Assembly (NCBI GenBank): GCA_964396895.1
Contig: CAYNGJ010000024.1
Coordinates: forward strand, 1 to 55,874
Direction: 5' to 3'
DNA: 55,874 bases
Source: UBA2334 sp964396895
GTDB taxonomy: Bacteria; Pseudomonadota; Gammaproteobacteria; Burkholderiales; Burkholderiaceae_C
Shown in pieces: positions 8,676-16,351 of the stretch (within the stretch, counting starts at the first letter, position 1; the number at the start of each line of letters is the position of its first letter). Both the position numbers and the translations under genes were made by a program. Below the pieces are notes generated by a model. It was not told the origin of the DNA, did no database searches, and saw only the letters and a list, made by a program, of their open reading frames with translations.

Positions 8676-8693
8676 GTACGCCACACGGCGTAT
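8676..8693. promoter_or_regulatory. Inverted repeat upstream of urtB (putative operator)
   Basis: GTACGCC-ACAC-GGCGTAT, a 7-4-7 inverted repeat with one end mismatch, matching the urtA site at 3896-3913 in 15 of 18 positions. It ends 60 bp before the urtB ATG, so it probably lies at or near the promoter of the urtBCDE operon. Confidence 0.6.
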
Positions 8694-8752
8694 TCCCCCA
8701 TTTTGGTGCACTGCCCACAATCGGCCACTGTTCACCATTTGGGAAATGCCAC

Positions 8753-10348
8753 ATGCGCACAGGTTCACCAGGTATCCGAAGTCTTGGTTTGTTCATCGCT
8801 TCTTTGTTGATAGCTGCAAATTCATATGCGCTAAGCGCTGATGCGGTAAAAAGCTTGTCAATTGGTGACACAGATGACCGCGTGGCTGCCATTGGTCGCG
8901 TGCTGGTCGCCGAGCCCGACGATGCCACCGCCGCCTTCATCCGCGCACTGGTGGACGATGCCGTCAAGGTGTCGGGCGACCAGGTGTTGGTGGTGCGCGA
9001 TGGCGTGGGCACAGACCCCGTCACTGGTCAGCCCGTGACCGTGCCCGATGACGCCGAAGACGTGATGAACAACAACCGCCTGCGCGGCGAACTGGACACC
9101 GCGCTGGCGGCCATTCGCCTCCTGTCGCCCGAGTTGCGCAGGCGCCAGCAAGCCGTGACCGAGCTGACCCGCGAGCCCAACCCCGCGCTGCTGCCGCTGC
9201 TGGACAAGGCCATGGCCGCCGAAACCGACGCCAGCCTGAAAACCCAACTGGCGCTGGCCCGCGAGGCCGCGCTGCTGGGCAGCGACGACGTGACCCAGCG
9301 CCTGCACGCCGCGCAGGCCTTGGCGGAAAGCCAAACGCCCGCCACCCAGCTGCTGCTCAACCAGCGGTTGGCGCAAGAGGCTGACCCCGCCGTGAAAGCC
9401 GCCCTTGCCGCCAGCCTGAAAAGCATTGCCAAGGGCTTGGTGTGGGGCGAGTACCTGGGCACGCTGTTCACTGGCATCAGCCTGGGCTCGGTGCTGTTGC
9501 TGGTGGCACTGGGCCTGGCCATCACCTACGGCTTGATGGGCGTCATCAACATGGCGCATGGCGAGCTGATGATGATTGGCGCCTACGCCACCTACGTGGT
9601 GCAGGGTCTGTTCCGCAGCTACCTGCCCGATGCGTTCGACTGGTATCTGGTCGCGGCGGTGCCGGTGGCGTTCATCACGTCGGCCCTGGTGGGCGCGGCG
9701 CTGGAGCGCGGGGTGCTGCGCTTTTTGTACGGTCGCCCGCTGGAAACCCTGCTGGCCACCTGGGGCATCAGCCTCATGCTGATGCAGGGCGTGCGCAGCC
9801 TGTTCGGTGCGCAGAACGTGGGTGTTGAAAACCCCAGCTGGATGAGCGGCGGCGTGCAGGTGCTGGCCAACCTCACGCTGCCCTACAACCGCTTGGTCAT
9901 CATTGCGTTTGCCGCCGCTGTGTTGCTGGGCATGGCCTGGCTGATTGGCCGCACCCGCCTGGGCTTGTTTGTGCGCGGCGTCACACAAAACCGCCCCATT
10001 GCCAGTTGCATGGGCGTGAACACCGCCCGCATTGACACCTATGCCTTTTCGTTGGGCTCGGGGATCGCCGGGCTGGCCGGTTGCGCACTGAGCCAGGTGG
10101 GCAATGTGGGGCCTGACCTGGGGCAGAGCTACATCGTCGACGCCTTCATGGTGGTGGTGGTGGGCGGTGTGGGCCAGTTGGCCGGTGCCGTGTATGCCGC
10201 CATGGGTCTGGGCCTGGCCAGCAAGCTGCTGGAGGGCTGGACCGGCGCCGTGCTGGCCAAGATTGCCGTGCTGGTGTTCATCATCGTGTTCATTCAAAAG
10301 CGACCTCAGGGCATTTTTGCCATGAAGGGCCGCTCTGCTGAGGCTTGA
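8753..10348 (+). CDS. urtB: Urea ABC transporter permease UrtB
   Basis: 531 residues. The N-terminus has a signal peptide (LFIASLLIAANSYAL) and about 220 residues of helical, HEAT-like extracytoplasmic sequence that is typical of UrtB, followed by a LivH-type permease with eight or so membrane segments from about residue 240 (ITYGLMGVINMAHGELMMIG). The ATG at 8753 places the signal peptide at the N-terminus; in-frame residues upstream have no membrane character. urtC starts one base after the stop. Codons 20-40 are AT-rich and match the 9-copy repeat of this window (core 8810-8839), encoding IAANSYALSADA. The putative urt operator lies just upstream. Confidence 0.96.
   Translation: MRTGSPGIRSLGLFIASLLIAANSYALSADAVKSLSIGDTDDRVAAIGRVLVAEPDDATAAFIRALVDDAVKVSGDQVLVVRDGVGTDPVTGQPVTVPDDAEDVMNNNRLRGELDTALAAIRLLSPELRRRQQAVTELTREPNPALLPLLDKAMAAETDASLKTQLALAREAALLGSDDVTQRLHAAQALAESQTPATQLLLNQRLAQEADPAVKAALAASLKSIAKGLVWGEYLGTLFTGISLGSVLLLVALGLAITYGLMGVINMAHGELMMIGAYATYVVQGLFRSYLPDAFDWYLVAAVPVAFITSALVGAALERGVLRFLYGRPLETLLATWGISLMLMQGVRSLFGAQNVGVENPSWMSGGVQVLANLTLPYNRLVIIAFAAAVLLGMAWLIGRTRLGLFVRGVTQNRPIASCMGVNTARIDTYAFSLGSGIAGLAGCALSQVGNVGPDLGQSYIVDAFMVVVVGGVGQLAGAVYAAMGLGLASKLLEGWTGAVLAKIAVLVFIIVFIQKRPQGIFAMKGRSAEA
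8810..8839 (+). repeat. ATAGCT-N18-AGCGCT element, copy 1 (inside urtB)
   Basis: Core ATAGCT at 8810-8815 and AGCGCT at 8834-8839, 18 bases apart. It reads in frame with urtB as I-A-A-N-S-Y-A-L-S-A. Surroundings about 8800-8865 are AT-rich against the GC-rich gene. Confidence 0.7.
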
Positions 10349-10349
10349 C

Positions 10350-11546
10350 ATGAGCGCGCCCACTCCTTCCAAACCCACCTTTCCCGCAGCCATGCCCTCC
10401 ATTTCTCCCGCTGTGGCCTTGCCTGCCCGTCCCGCATTGCTGACCCGCGCTGGCTGGACAGCTTTCACCGTGGCGCTGCTGCTGGTGTGCGCCCTGGCCC
10501 CCGTGCTCAACCTGTGGGTGCCCGAGGGCAGCGCCTTCCACCTCAGTGACTACGGGGTGGCCTTGCTGGGCAAGATCATGTGTTTTGCCATCTGTGCCCT
10601 GGCCATGGACCTGATCTGGGGCTACACCGGCATCTTGAGCCTGGGCCACGGCCTGTTCTTTGCGCTGGGTGGCTACGTCATGGGCATGTACCTGATGCGC
10701 CAGATCGGGCGCGACGGCAACTACCAAAGCGACCTGCCCGACTTCATGGTGTTTCTGGACTGGAAAGAGCTGCCCTGGCACTGGGCCTTGAGCGACAGCT
10801 TTGCCGCCACACTGGTGCTGGTGTTGCTGGTGCCGGGCGCGCTGGCCGGGGTGTTTGGCTACTTCGCGTTTCGCTCGCGCATCAAAGGGGTGTACTTTTC
10901 CATCATCACACAGGCCATGACCTACGCGGCCATGCTGCTGTTCTTCCGCAACGAAACGGGCATGGGTGGCAACAACGGGTTCACCGACTTCAAGCGCATC
11001 CTGGGCATCTCCATTGCCACACCCGACATGCGCATGGTGCTGTTCGTGCTCACCGGCCTGACGCTGCTGGGCTGCTACCTGTTCGGCCGCTGGCTGGTGG
11101 CCAGCAAATACGGACGGGTGTTGCAGGCCATCCGCGATGCGGAAACCCGCGTCATGTTCAGCGGCTACAACCCGCTGCCCTACAAGCTGAGCATTTGGGT
11201 CATCTCGGCCATGATGTGCGGGCTGGCCGGGGCGTTGTATGTGCCGCAGGTGGGCATCATCAACCCCAGCGAGATGAGCGCGGCCAACAGCATTGAAATG
11301 GCGGTGTGGGCTGCCGTGGGTGGCCGGGCCACGCTGGTGGGGCCCATTGCCGGGGCATTCATTGTCAACGGGGCCAAGAGCTGGCTCACCGTCACGGCAC
11401 CTGAGTACTGGCTGTACTTTTTGGGTGCCTTGTTCATCGCGGTCACGCTGTTTTTGCCACAGGGGGTGGTGGGGTTGGTGAAAAAGCTCAAAAAAGGCAA
11501 GGCGGCCACCGGTGAAGCGGCTGCCCAGAAAGGACCGCAGCCATGA
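10350..11546 (+). CDS. urtC: Urea ABC transporter permease UrtC
   Basis: 398 residues, LivM-type inner-membrane permease that pairs with UrtB to form the urea channel. Roughly ten membrane segments; conserved blocks include DLIWGYTGILSLGHGLFFAL, GNNGFTDFKRILG and SEMSAANSIEMAVWAAVGGR. The Lys-rich C-terminus follows the last helix. It starts one base after the urtB stop and its TGA overlaps the urtD ATG (ATGA at 11543-11546), so urtB, urtC and urtD are translationally coupled. Confidence 0.97.
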   Translation: MSAPTPSKPTFPAAMPSISPAVALPARPALLTRAGWTAFTVALLLVCALAPVLNLWVPEGSAFHLSDYGVALLGKIMCFAICALAMDLIWGYTGILSLGHGLFFALGGYVMGMYLMRQIGRDGNYQSDLPDFMVFLDWKELPWHWALSDSFAATLVLVLLVPGALAGVFGYFAFRSRIKGVYFSIITQAMTYAAMLLFFRNETGMGGNNGFTDFKRILGISIATPDMRMVLFVLTGLTLLGCYLFGRWLVASKYGRVLQAIRDAETRVMFSGYNPLPYKLSIWVISAMMCGLAGALYVPQVGIINPSEMSAANSIEMAVWAAVGGRATLVGPIAGAFIVNGAKSWLTVTAPEYWLYFLGALFIAVTLFLPQGVVGLVKKLKKGKAATGEAAAQKGPQP

Positions 11547-12418
11547 CCCCCGATCTGATGGAACAAGGCGCGCAGCGCCGCGCCGCCATGGCACAGAAAG
11601 TGGACCTGGGCCAGACCGAGTCGGGCGGGCGACAGGCGGGCTTTGGCCGCGTGCACACCCCCGGCGAGGTGGATGTGACGCACGGCCGCATCCTGTACCT
11701 GGAGGACGTCAACGTCAGCTTTGACGGGTTCAAGGCCATCAACAACCTCAGCCTGGACATTGCCCCCGGCGAGCTGCGCTGCATCATTGGCCCCAACGGC
11801 GCGGGCAAGACCACGATGATGGACATCATCACCGGCAAAACCCGGCCCGACAGCGGCACGGTGTTTTTTGGCTCCACCATTGACCTGCTGCGCTACCGCG
11901 AGGCCGAGATTGCCGAGCTGGGCATTGGCCGCAAGTTTCAAAAGCCCACGGTGTTCGAGCAGTTGAGCGTGTTTGAGAACCTGGAGCTGGCCCTCAAGGC
12001 CGACAAGCGGGTGTTTCCGTCCATGACCTTCCGGCTGGATAGCGCCCAGAGCGATCGCTTGGCCGAGGTGCTGCACACCATTCATTTGGCACCCAGCGTG
12101 TCGCGCCAAGCCGGGCTGCTGAGCCACGGGCAAAAGCAGTGGCTGGAAATTGGCATGCTGCTCATGCAAGACCCCAAACTGCTGCTGCTGGACGAACCCG
12201 TGGCGGGCATGACCGACGAGGAAACCGAGCGCACCGCCGAGCTGTTCCTGTCGCTCAAGGGCAAACATTCGTTGATGGTGGTGGAGCACGACATGGGGTT
12301 CATCAAGACCATTTCAGACATCGTGACCGTGCTGTGCGATGGCTCGGTGCTGGCGCAAGGCACGCTGGACCAGGTGCAGGCCGACGAGCGGGTGATCGAG
12401 GTTTACCTGGGCCGCTGA
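11543..12418 (+). CDS. urtD: Urea ABC transporter ATPase UrtD
   Basis: 291 residues, LivG-type ABC ATPase. About 45 N-terminal residues precede the nucleotide-binding domain, as in other betaproteobacterial UrtD. Walker A is GPNGAGKTT, the signature is LSHGQKQWLEIG (an LSHGQ variant typical for UrtD), Walker B is LLLLDEP, and the H-loop is VVEHDM. It couples ATP hydrolysis to urea import together with UrtE. Confidence 0.97.
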   Translation: MTPDLMEQGAQRRAAMAQKVDLGQTESGGRQAGFGRVHTPGEVDVTHGRILYLEDVNVSFDGFKAINNLSLDIAPGELRCIIGPNGAGKTTMMDIITGKTRPDSGTVFFGSTIDLLRYREAEIAELGIGRKFQKPTVFEQLSVFENLELALKADKRVFPSMTFRLDSAQSDRLAEVLHTIHLAPSVSRQAGLLSHGQKQWLEIGMLLMQDPKLLLLDEPVAGMTDEETERTAELFLSLKGKHSLMVVEHDMGFIKTISDIVTVLCDGSVLAQGTLDQVQADERVIEVYLGR

Positions 12419-12439
12419 GGCTGTTGGTTAAATAAATCA

Positions 12440-12469
12440 ATAGCTGTCACTCAATACACATCAAGCGCC
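12440..12469 (+). repeat. ATAGCT-N18-AGCGCC element, copy 2 (urtD-urtE gap)
   Basis: Core ATAGCT 12440-12445 and AGCGCC 12464-12469 with 18 bases between. The whole AT-rich element spans about 12428-12492, that is, almost all of the 74-bp urtD-urtE gap. Its right part, TTAAAAAGCTT, resembles the corresponding part of copy 1. Confidence 0.75.
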
Positions 12470-12492
12470 AGAGGCTTAAAAAGCTTAAAAAT

Positions 12493-13197
12493 ATGCTCAC
12501 AGTCGAGAACGTCAACCAGTATTACGGCGGTTCGCACATCCTGCGCAACGTCAGCCTCACCACCACGCCCGGTCACATCACCGTGCTGCTGGGCCGCAAC
12601 GGGGTGGGCAAAACGACGTTGCTCAAAAGCCTGATGGGTTTGGTGCCCATCCGCAGTGGCAGCATTGCCTTCAACGGGCAGGCCATTGCCGCCGCGCCAC
12701 CCTACGAACGCGCCCGGGCAGGCATGGGTTACGTGCCCCAGGGGCGGGAGATTTTTGCCCGCCTCACGGTGCAGGAAAACTTGGCCATGGGCCTGGCTTA
12801 CCGCCCGGCCAGCACGCCCATCAACCCGCAGCTGTTCGAGCTGTTTCCGGTGCTCAAACAAATGCTGCACCGCCGGGGCGGGGACTTGTCGGGCGGTCAG
12901 CAGCAACAACTGGCCATCGCGCGTGCGCTGGCGGCGGGGCCACAGCTGCTGATACTGGACGAGCCCACCGAGGGCATTCAGCCCAGCATCATCAAGGACA
13001 TCGGCCGGGTGCTGCGCATGCTGGCCGACCAGGGATTGAACGGCCAGCGCATGGCCATTCTGTTGTGCGAGCAGTACTATGACTTTGCCGAAGAACTGGC
13101 CGACGACTACCTGGTGATGGAGCGTGGCGAGGTGATTGCCCGTGGCCCTGGCAGCGAGATGCAGGCCAAGGGCGTGCGCCAGCTGGTGTCCATCTGA
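12493..13197 (+). CDS. urtE: Urea ABC transporter ATPase UrtE
   Basis: 234 residues, LivF-type ABC ATPase and partner of UrtD. Walker A GRNGVGKTT, signature LSGGQQQQLAIAR, Walker B LLILDEPTEG, H-loop region LLCEQYYDFA (Gln in place of the usual His, as in LivF proteins). The first residues MLTVENVNQYYGGSHIL mark the true start. No Shine-Dalgarno sequence precedes the ATG; the space is taken by repeat copy 2, so translation may be weaker or depend on the AT-rich leader. Confidence 0.97.
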   Translation: MLTVENVNQYYGGSHILRNVSLTTTPGHITVLLGRNGVGKTTLLKSLMGLVPIRSGSIAFNGQAIAAAPPYERARAGMGYVPQGREIFARLTVQENLAMGLAYRPASTPINPQLFELFPVLKQMLHRRGGDLSGGQQQQLAIARALAAGPQLLILDEPTEGIQPSIIKDIGRVLRMLADQGLNGQRMAILLCEQYYDFAEELADDYLVMERGEVIARGPGSEMQAKGVRQLVSI

Positions 13198-13225
13198 CAC
13201 TGGGCCAAGCCCTGCCAGGGTTGCG

Positions 13226-13253
13226 CCCATGGCCCATGGCCCATGGCCCATGG
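13226..13253. repeat. CCCATGG tandem repeat, four units
   Basis: Four perfect heptamers CCCATGG in the 230-bp gap between urtE and the di-iron protein gene. A simple slipped-strand repeat; no function seen. Confidence 0.8.
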
Positions 13254-13427
13254 CGCAGGGCGTGCGGGTGTGAACGCCGGGTGATTTACCTCTCATTGAC
13301 GGGTGGGGCCTCTACCGCATGAGGGCCGCCCTGGCCTAGACTGTGCCTTTTGGCTCTGCTGCTGCAGATCCAGTGCGATCAGGCCCGCCTGATTGCCCAT
13401 TTGTGCCCACTCTTGGCGGAAAGCCCC

Positions 13428-14192
13428 ATGCGCAACATCAAGCTGTTCGAGACAGACGAACATAAATTCATCCTGCTCAACGAGAGTGAGCCTGGCGAGG
13501 AGGGCGGCGTGCGGTCCAACCAGTACCTGATCCAGCACCAGGGGGCCGGTGTGTTGCTGGACCCGGGTGGCTTTGGCGTCATGCCCCGCGTGCTGGCAGA
13601 AATGCTGCGGTACCTGCCGCCCGAACAGGTCAAGGGCATTTTCCTGTCGCACCAGGACCCGGACATTGTGGGCGGCCTGTCCACCTGGCTGGAGCTGATC
13701 AAAGCGCCGGTGTACATCTCGCACATCTGGTTGCGGTTTTTGCCGCATTACGGCCTCAACGACATGTCTCAGTTTGTGGGCGTGCCCGACGAAGGCATGG
13801 CGTTGGAGGTGGCCCCCGGTTTTACTTTGCAGGCGGTACCGGCGCATTTCCTGCACTCGGAGGGGCAGATCAATGTGTACGACCCGGTGGCCAAGGTGCT
13901 GTTCTCGGGGGACATTGGCGCCGCCATGATGCCCGCCGACACCGATGCTGCGTATGTGGACGACTTTGCGAGTCACATCCCCCACATTGAAGGTTTTCAC
14001 CGCCGCTACATGTGCTCCAACAAAGCCATTCGGTGCTGGTTGGACACCATTGCCCACCTGGACATCGACATGATTGCCCCCCAGCACGGCCCTGTGTTCC
14101 GGGGCGCGGCCGTGGGCGAGTTCCTGGCCTGGCTGCGCGAACTGCGCTGTGGCGTGGACCTGTTGCAAAGCGGCGGGCGGTTCGGCGAATGA
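13428..14192 (+). CDS. MBL-fold oxygen-binding di-iron (ODP-type) protein
   Basis: 254 residues with a metallo-beta-lactamase fold lacking the zinc HxHxDH pattern. The metal region reads SHQDPD (HxDxD), with further likely ligands in HFLHSEG, SGDIGA and PQHGP. This pattern fits the ODP (oxygen-binding di-iron protein) group related to the flavodiiron protein core, described as oxygen sensors that act with c-di-GMP or chemotaxis partners. No flavodoxin domain is present. The ATG at 13428 follows a good ribosome binding site (GGCGGAAAG); in-frame sequence upstream is not family-like. Its TGA overlaps the ATG of the GGDEF/EAL gene (ATGA), so the two are translationally coupled and probably form one sensor-effector unit. 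Confidence 0.85.
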   Translation: MRNIKLFETDEHKFILLNESEPGEEGGVRSNQYLIQHQGAGVLLDPGGFGVMPRVLAEMLRYLPPEQVKGIFLSHQDPDIVGGLSTWLELIKAPVYISHIWLRFLPHYGLNDMSQFVGVPDEGMALEVAPGFTLQAVPAHFLHSEGQINVYDPVAKVLFSGDIGAAMMPADTDAAYVDDFASHIPHIEGFHRRYMCSNKAIRCWLDTIAHLDIDMIAPQHGPVFRGAAVGEFLAWLRELRCGVDLLQSGGRFGE

Positions 14193-16351
14193 GCAACTCT
14201 CCCAACAACCCGATGGAGGACGTGCGCCTGAGGGTGATGGGGCGCCTGGCCGCACAACTGGAAAACCGGACGCGCACCAAGGTGTTCGGGAACAACATGG
14301 GCGCGCTGGTCAGCGAGGTGCACCGTGACCTGATGGCCGATTTGCGCGCCATGGCCGAGCAACCCCTGACACCTGACTTGGCGGCCAGCCTGGACAACAT
14401 CGTCCAGACCTGTGGGCGCCTGGACGCTGCCCTGGCCATTCTGCACAAGGAGCGCCAGCGGCAGTGGCAGCGCAATGGCGACGATGTGTGCGCCACCATC
14501 GAAGAGTTCAACGACACGCTGACCCGCTTGTCCCGCACCATGATCGAAAAAGATCTGCTGGAGCGTCAGAGCCGGGTGCTGGAACGCATCATCCTGTCGC
14601 ACGAGCACGTGGCCCAGTGGAAGGAGTTTGTGCAGGAAATCCTCATCGACTTCCATTCCATATTCCCATTTAATTTTTTCTACATTGCCTTCGCCGAAGA
14701 GCACGGCATGTCGCTGTACCTCTACTACCTGGGCGACTATTCCGAGGAGCTGAAGAAGAACGCCAGGGACCGCCTGTCGGCCCAGATGATGAGCAACCTG
14801 CAGTTGCCCGTGGATGGGTTGCTGCAGATTGAAGAGTTCACCATCCGCAAGAACGGTCCGGTGGACAGCATTGACGACATCCGCATGATCACCGTGGCGG
14901 TGCCCGACCACACCCCCCGACTGGCGGGTTTGCTGGGTGTGGCCTACGTGTCCAGTGGCGACCTCAGCGCCCAGGAAGAGAGTGTGGTTCGCTCCATCCT
15001 GTCAGTCATGGTGATGGTGGTGGGTTCCAGCAAGGTGCTGTCCCGCACACTGGCCGAGCTGGAGTATTACTCCATCCACGACCCGCTCACCGGGCTGTAC
15101 AACCGGCGGCACTTCAACAACATTTTGGAGTACGAGGTGGGTCGATCCGAACGTCACCAGCACGAATTTTCCCTGCTGATGCTGGATTTGGATAACTTCA
15201 AGGACATCAACGATGCCTACGGTCATCCCACCGGCGACGAGGCGCTGTGTGGCGTGGCGGAAGTGCTGCGTGAGCACATTCGCAAGGGCGATCTGGCGTC
15301 CCGCATCGGGGGTGACGAGTTTGCCGTGGTACTGATGGAAACGGGCAAGGAGGGGGCTTCGGTGGTGGCCACCAACCTGGGGCGCAGCCTGCGCGAGCGG
15401 GTGTTCACCGCACCCGATGGCAAGCACTTCCACCTGACGGTCTCCATCGGCATGGCCACGTTCCCTGGCGATGCGCAAAATGAAACCGATTTGATGGCTG
15501 GCGCCGACCTGGCCATGTACAAGGCCAAAGAAATTGGCAAGGACAGCGCCTGTAACCTGGATGGCTTGGATCCCCATGCCAAAGCAGGGCGAACCACGCG
15601 TGATTTTGTGGAAAAACTGCGCGAAGCCCTGCAGCAAGACCGCATCATCCCCTACTACCACACCATTGTGGACTGCAAGTCCGGTGAGCTGTTTGCCTGC
15701 GAAACCCTGGCCCGCATGGTGGAGCCGACGGGCGAGGTGCTGTCAGCGGGCATGTTCATCGAGACGGTGGAAAAGTACGGCATGGGTCGTGAGCTGGACC
15801 GCATCGTCATCAACAAGGCGTTTCAGGCCAAGCGTGACAGCATGGGCTCTGGTACTCTGGGGACCAAACTGTTCCTCAACCTCTCCGCGCAGGAAATCCA
15901 GGGGCGGGGTGTGCTGGGGTATGCCGAATCGTTGTGCAACCAGCTCGGCATACCGCCCGAGTGTGTGGTGTTTGAAATACTGGAGCGCGATGCCATCAGC
16001 GACATGACCAACATGCGCAAATTTCTGGCCAACCTGCGCGAGAAGGGGTTTGCTTTTGCGTTGGACGATTTCGGCAGTGGTTACAACTCCTTCCATTACC
16101 TGCGGGAGCTGCGTTTTGAGTACGTGAAGATTGACGGTGCCTTTGTGCGCAACATCCTGAACTCCAAGATCGATTACGCGCTGGTGCACAACCTGTCTCG
16201 GCTGTGCCAAGACATTGGCATTCGCACGGTGGCCGAGTTTGTGGAGTCCCAGTCCATACACGATGCCCTCAAGCACATGGGCATCGACTATGTGCAGGGG
16301 TTCCACATCAGCCTGCCTACGCGCGATCTGCCGGGGAGTGCTCTCCGGTAA
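14189..16351 (+). CDS. GGDEF/EAL cyclic-di-GMP enzyme coupled to ODP protein
   Basis: 720 residues without membrane segments. The N-terminal 130 residues are helical, then a GAF-like domain (about 140-290; FNFFYIAFAEEHGMSLYLYY), a GGDEF domain with intact RIGGDEF (374-378) and an upstream RKGD inhibitory site, and an EAL domain. The EAL signature reads CETLARM (Glu about 505), with other phosphodiesterase residues intact: NLSAQE, FEILERD, DDFGSGY, VKIDG, AEFVES, YVQGF. Both activities are possible. Start overlaps the ODP stop, so the input is probably oxygen through the ODP partner. The 3' end overlaps the convergent gene by 35 bp. Confidence 0.92.
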   Translation: MSNSPNNPMEDVRLRVMGRLAAQLENRTRTKVFGNNMGALVSEVHRDLMADLRAMAEQPLTPDLAASLDNIVQTCGRLDAALAILHKERQRQWQRNGDDVCATIEEFNDTLTRLSRTMIEKDLLERQSRVLERIILSHEHVAQWKEFVQEILIDFHSIFPFNFFYIAFAEEHGMSLYLYYLGDYSEELKKNARDRLSAQMMSNLQLPVDGLLQIEEFTIRKNGPVDSIDDIRMITVAVPDHTPRLAGLLGVAYVSSGDLSAQEESVVRSILSVMVMVVGSSKVLSRTLAELEYYSIHDPLTGLYNRRHFNNILEYEVGRSERHQHEFSLLMLDLDNFKDINDAYGHPTGDEALCGVAEVLREHIRKGDLASRIGGDEFAVVLMETGKEGASVVATNLGRSLRERVFTAPDGKHFHLTVSIGMATFPGDAQNETDLMAGADLAMYKAKEIGKDSACNLDGLDPHAKAGRTTRDFVEKLREALQQDRIIPYYHTIVDCKSGELFACETLARMVEPTGEVLSAGMFIETVEKYGMGRELDRIVINKAFQAKRDSMGSGTLGTKLFLNLSAQEIQGRGVLGYAESLCNQLGIPPECVVFEILERDAISDMTNMRKFLANLREKGFAFALDDFGSGYNSFHYLRELRFEYVKIDGAFVRNILNSKIDYALVHNLSRLCQDIGIRTVAEFVESQSIHDALKHMGIDYVQGFHISLPTRDLPGSALR

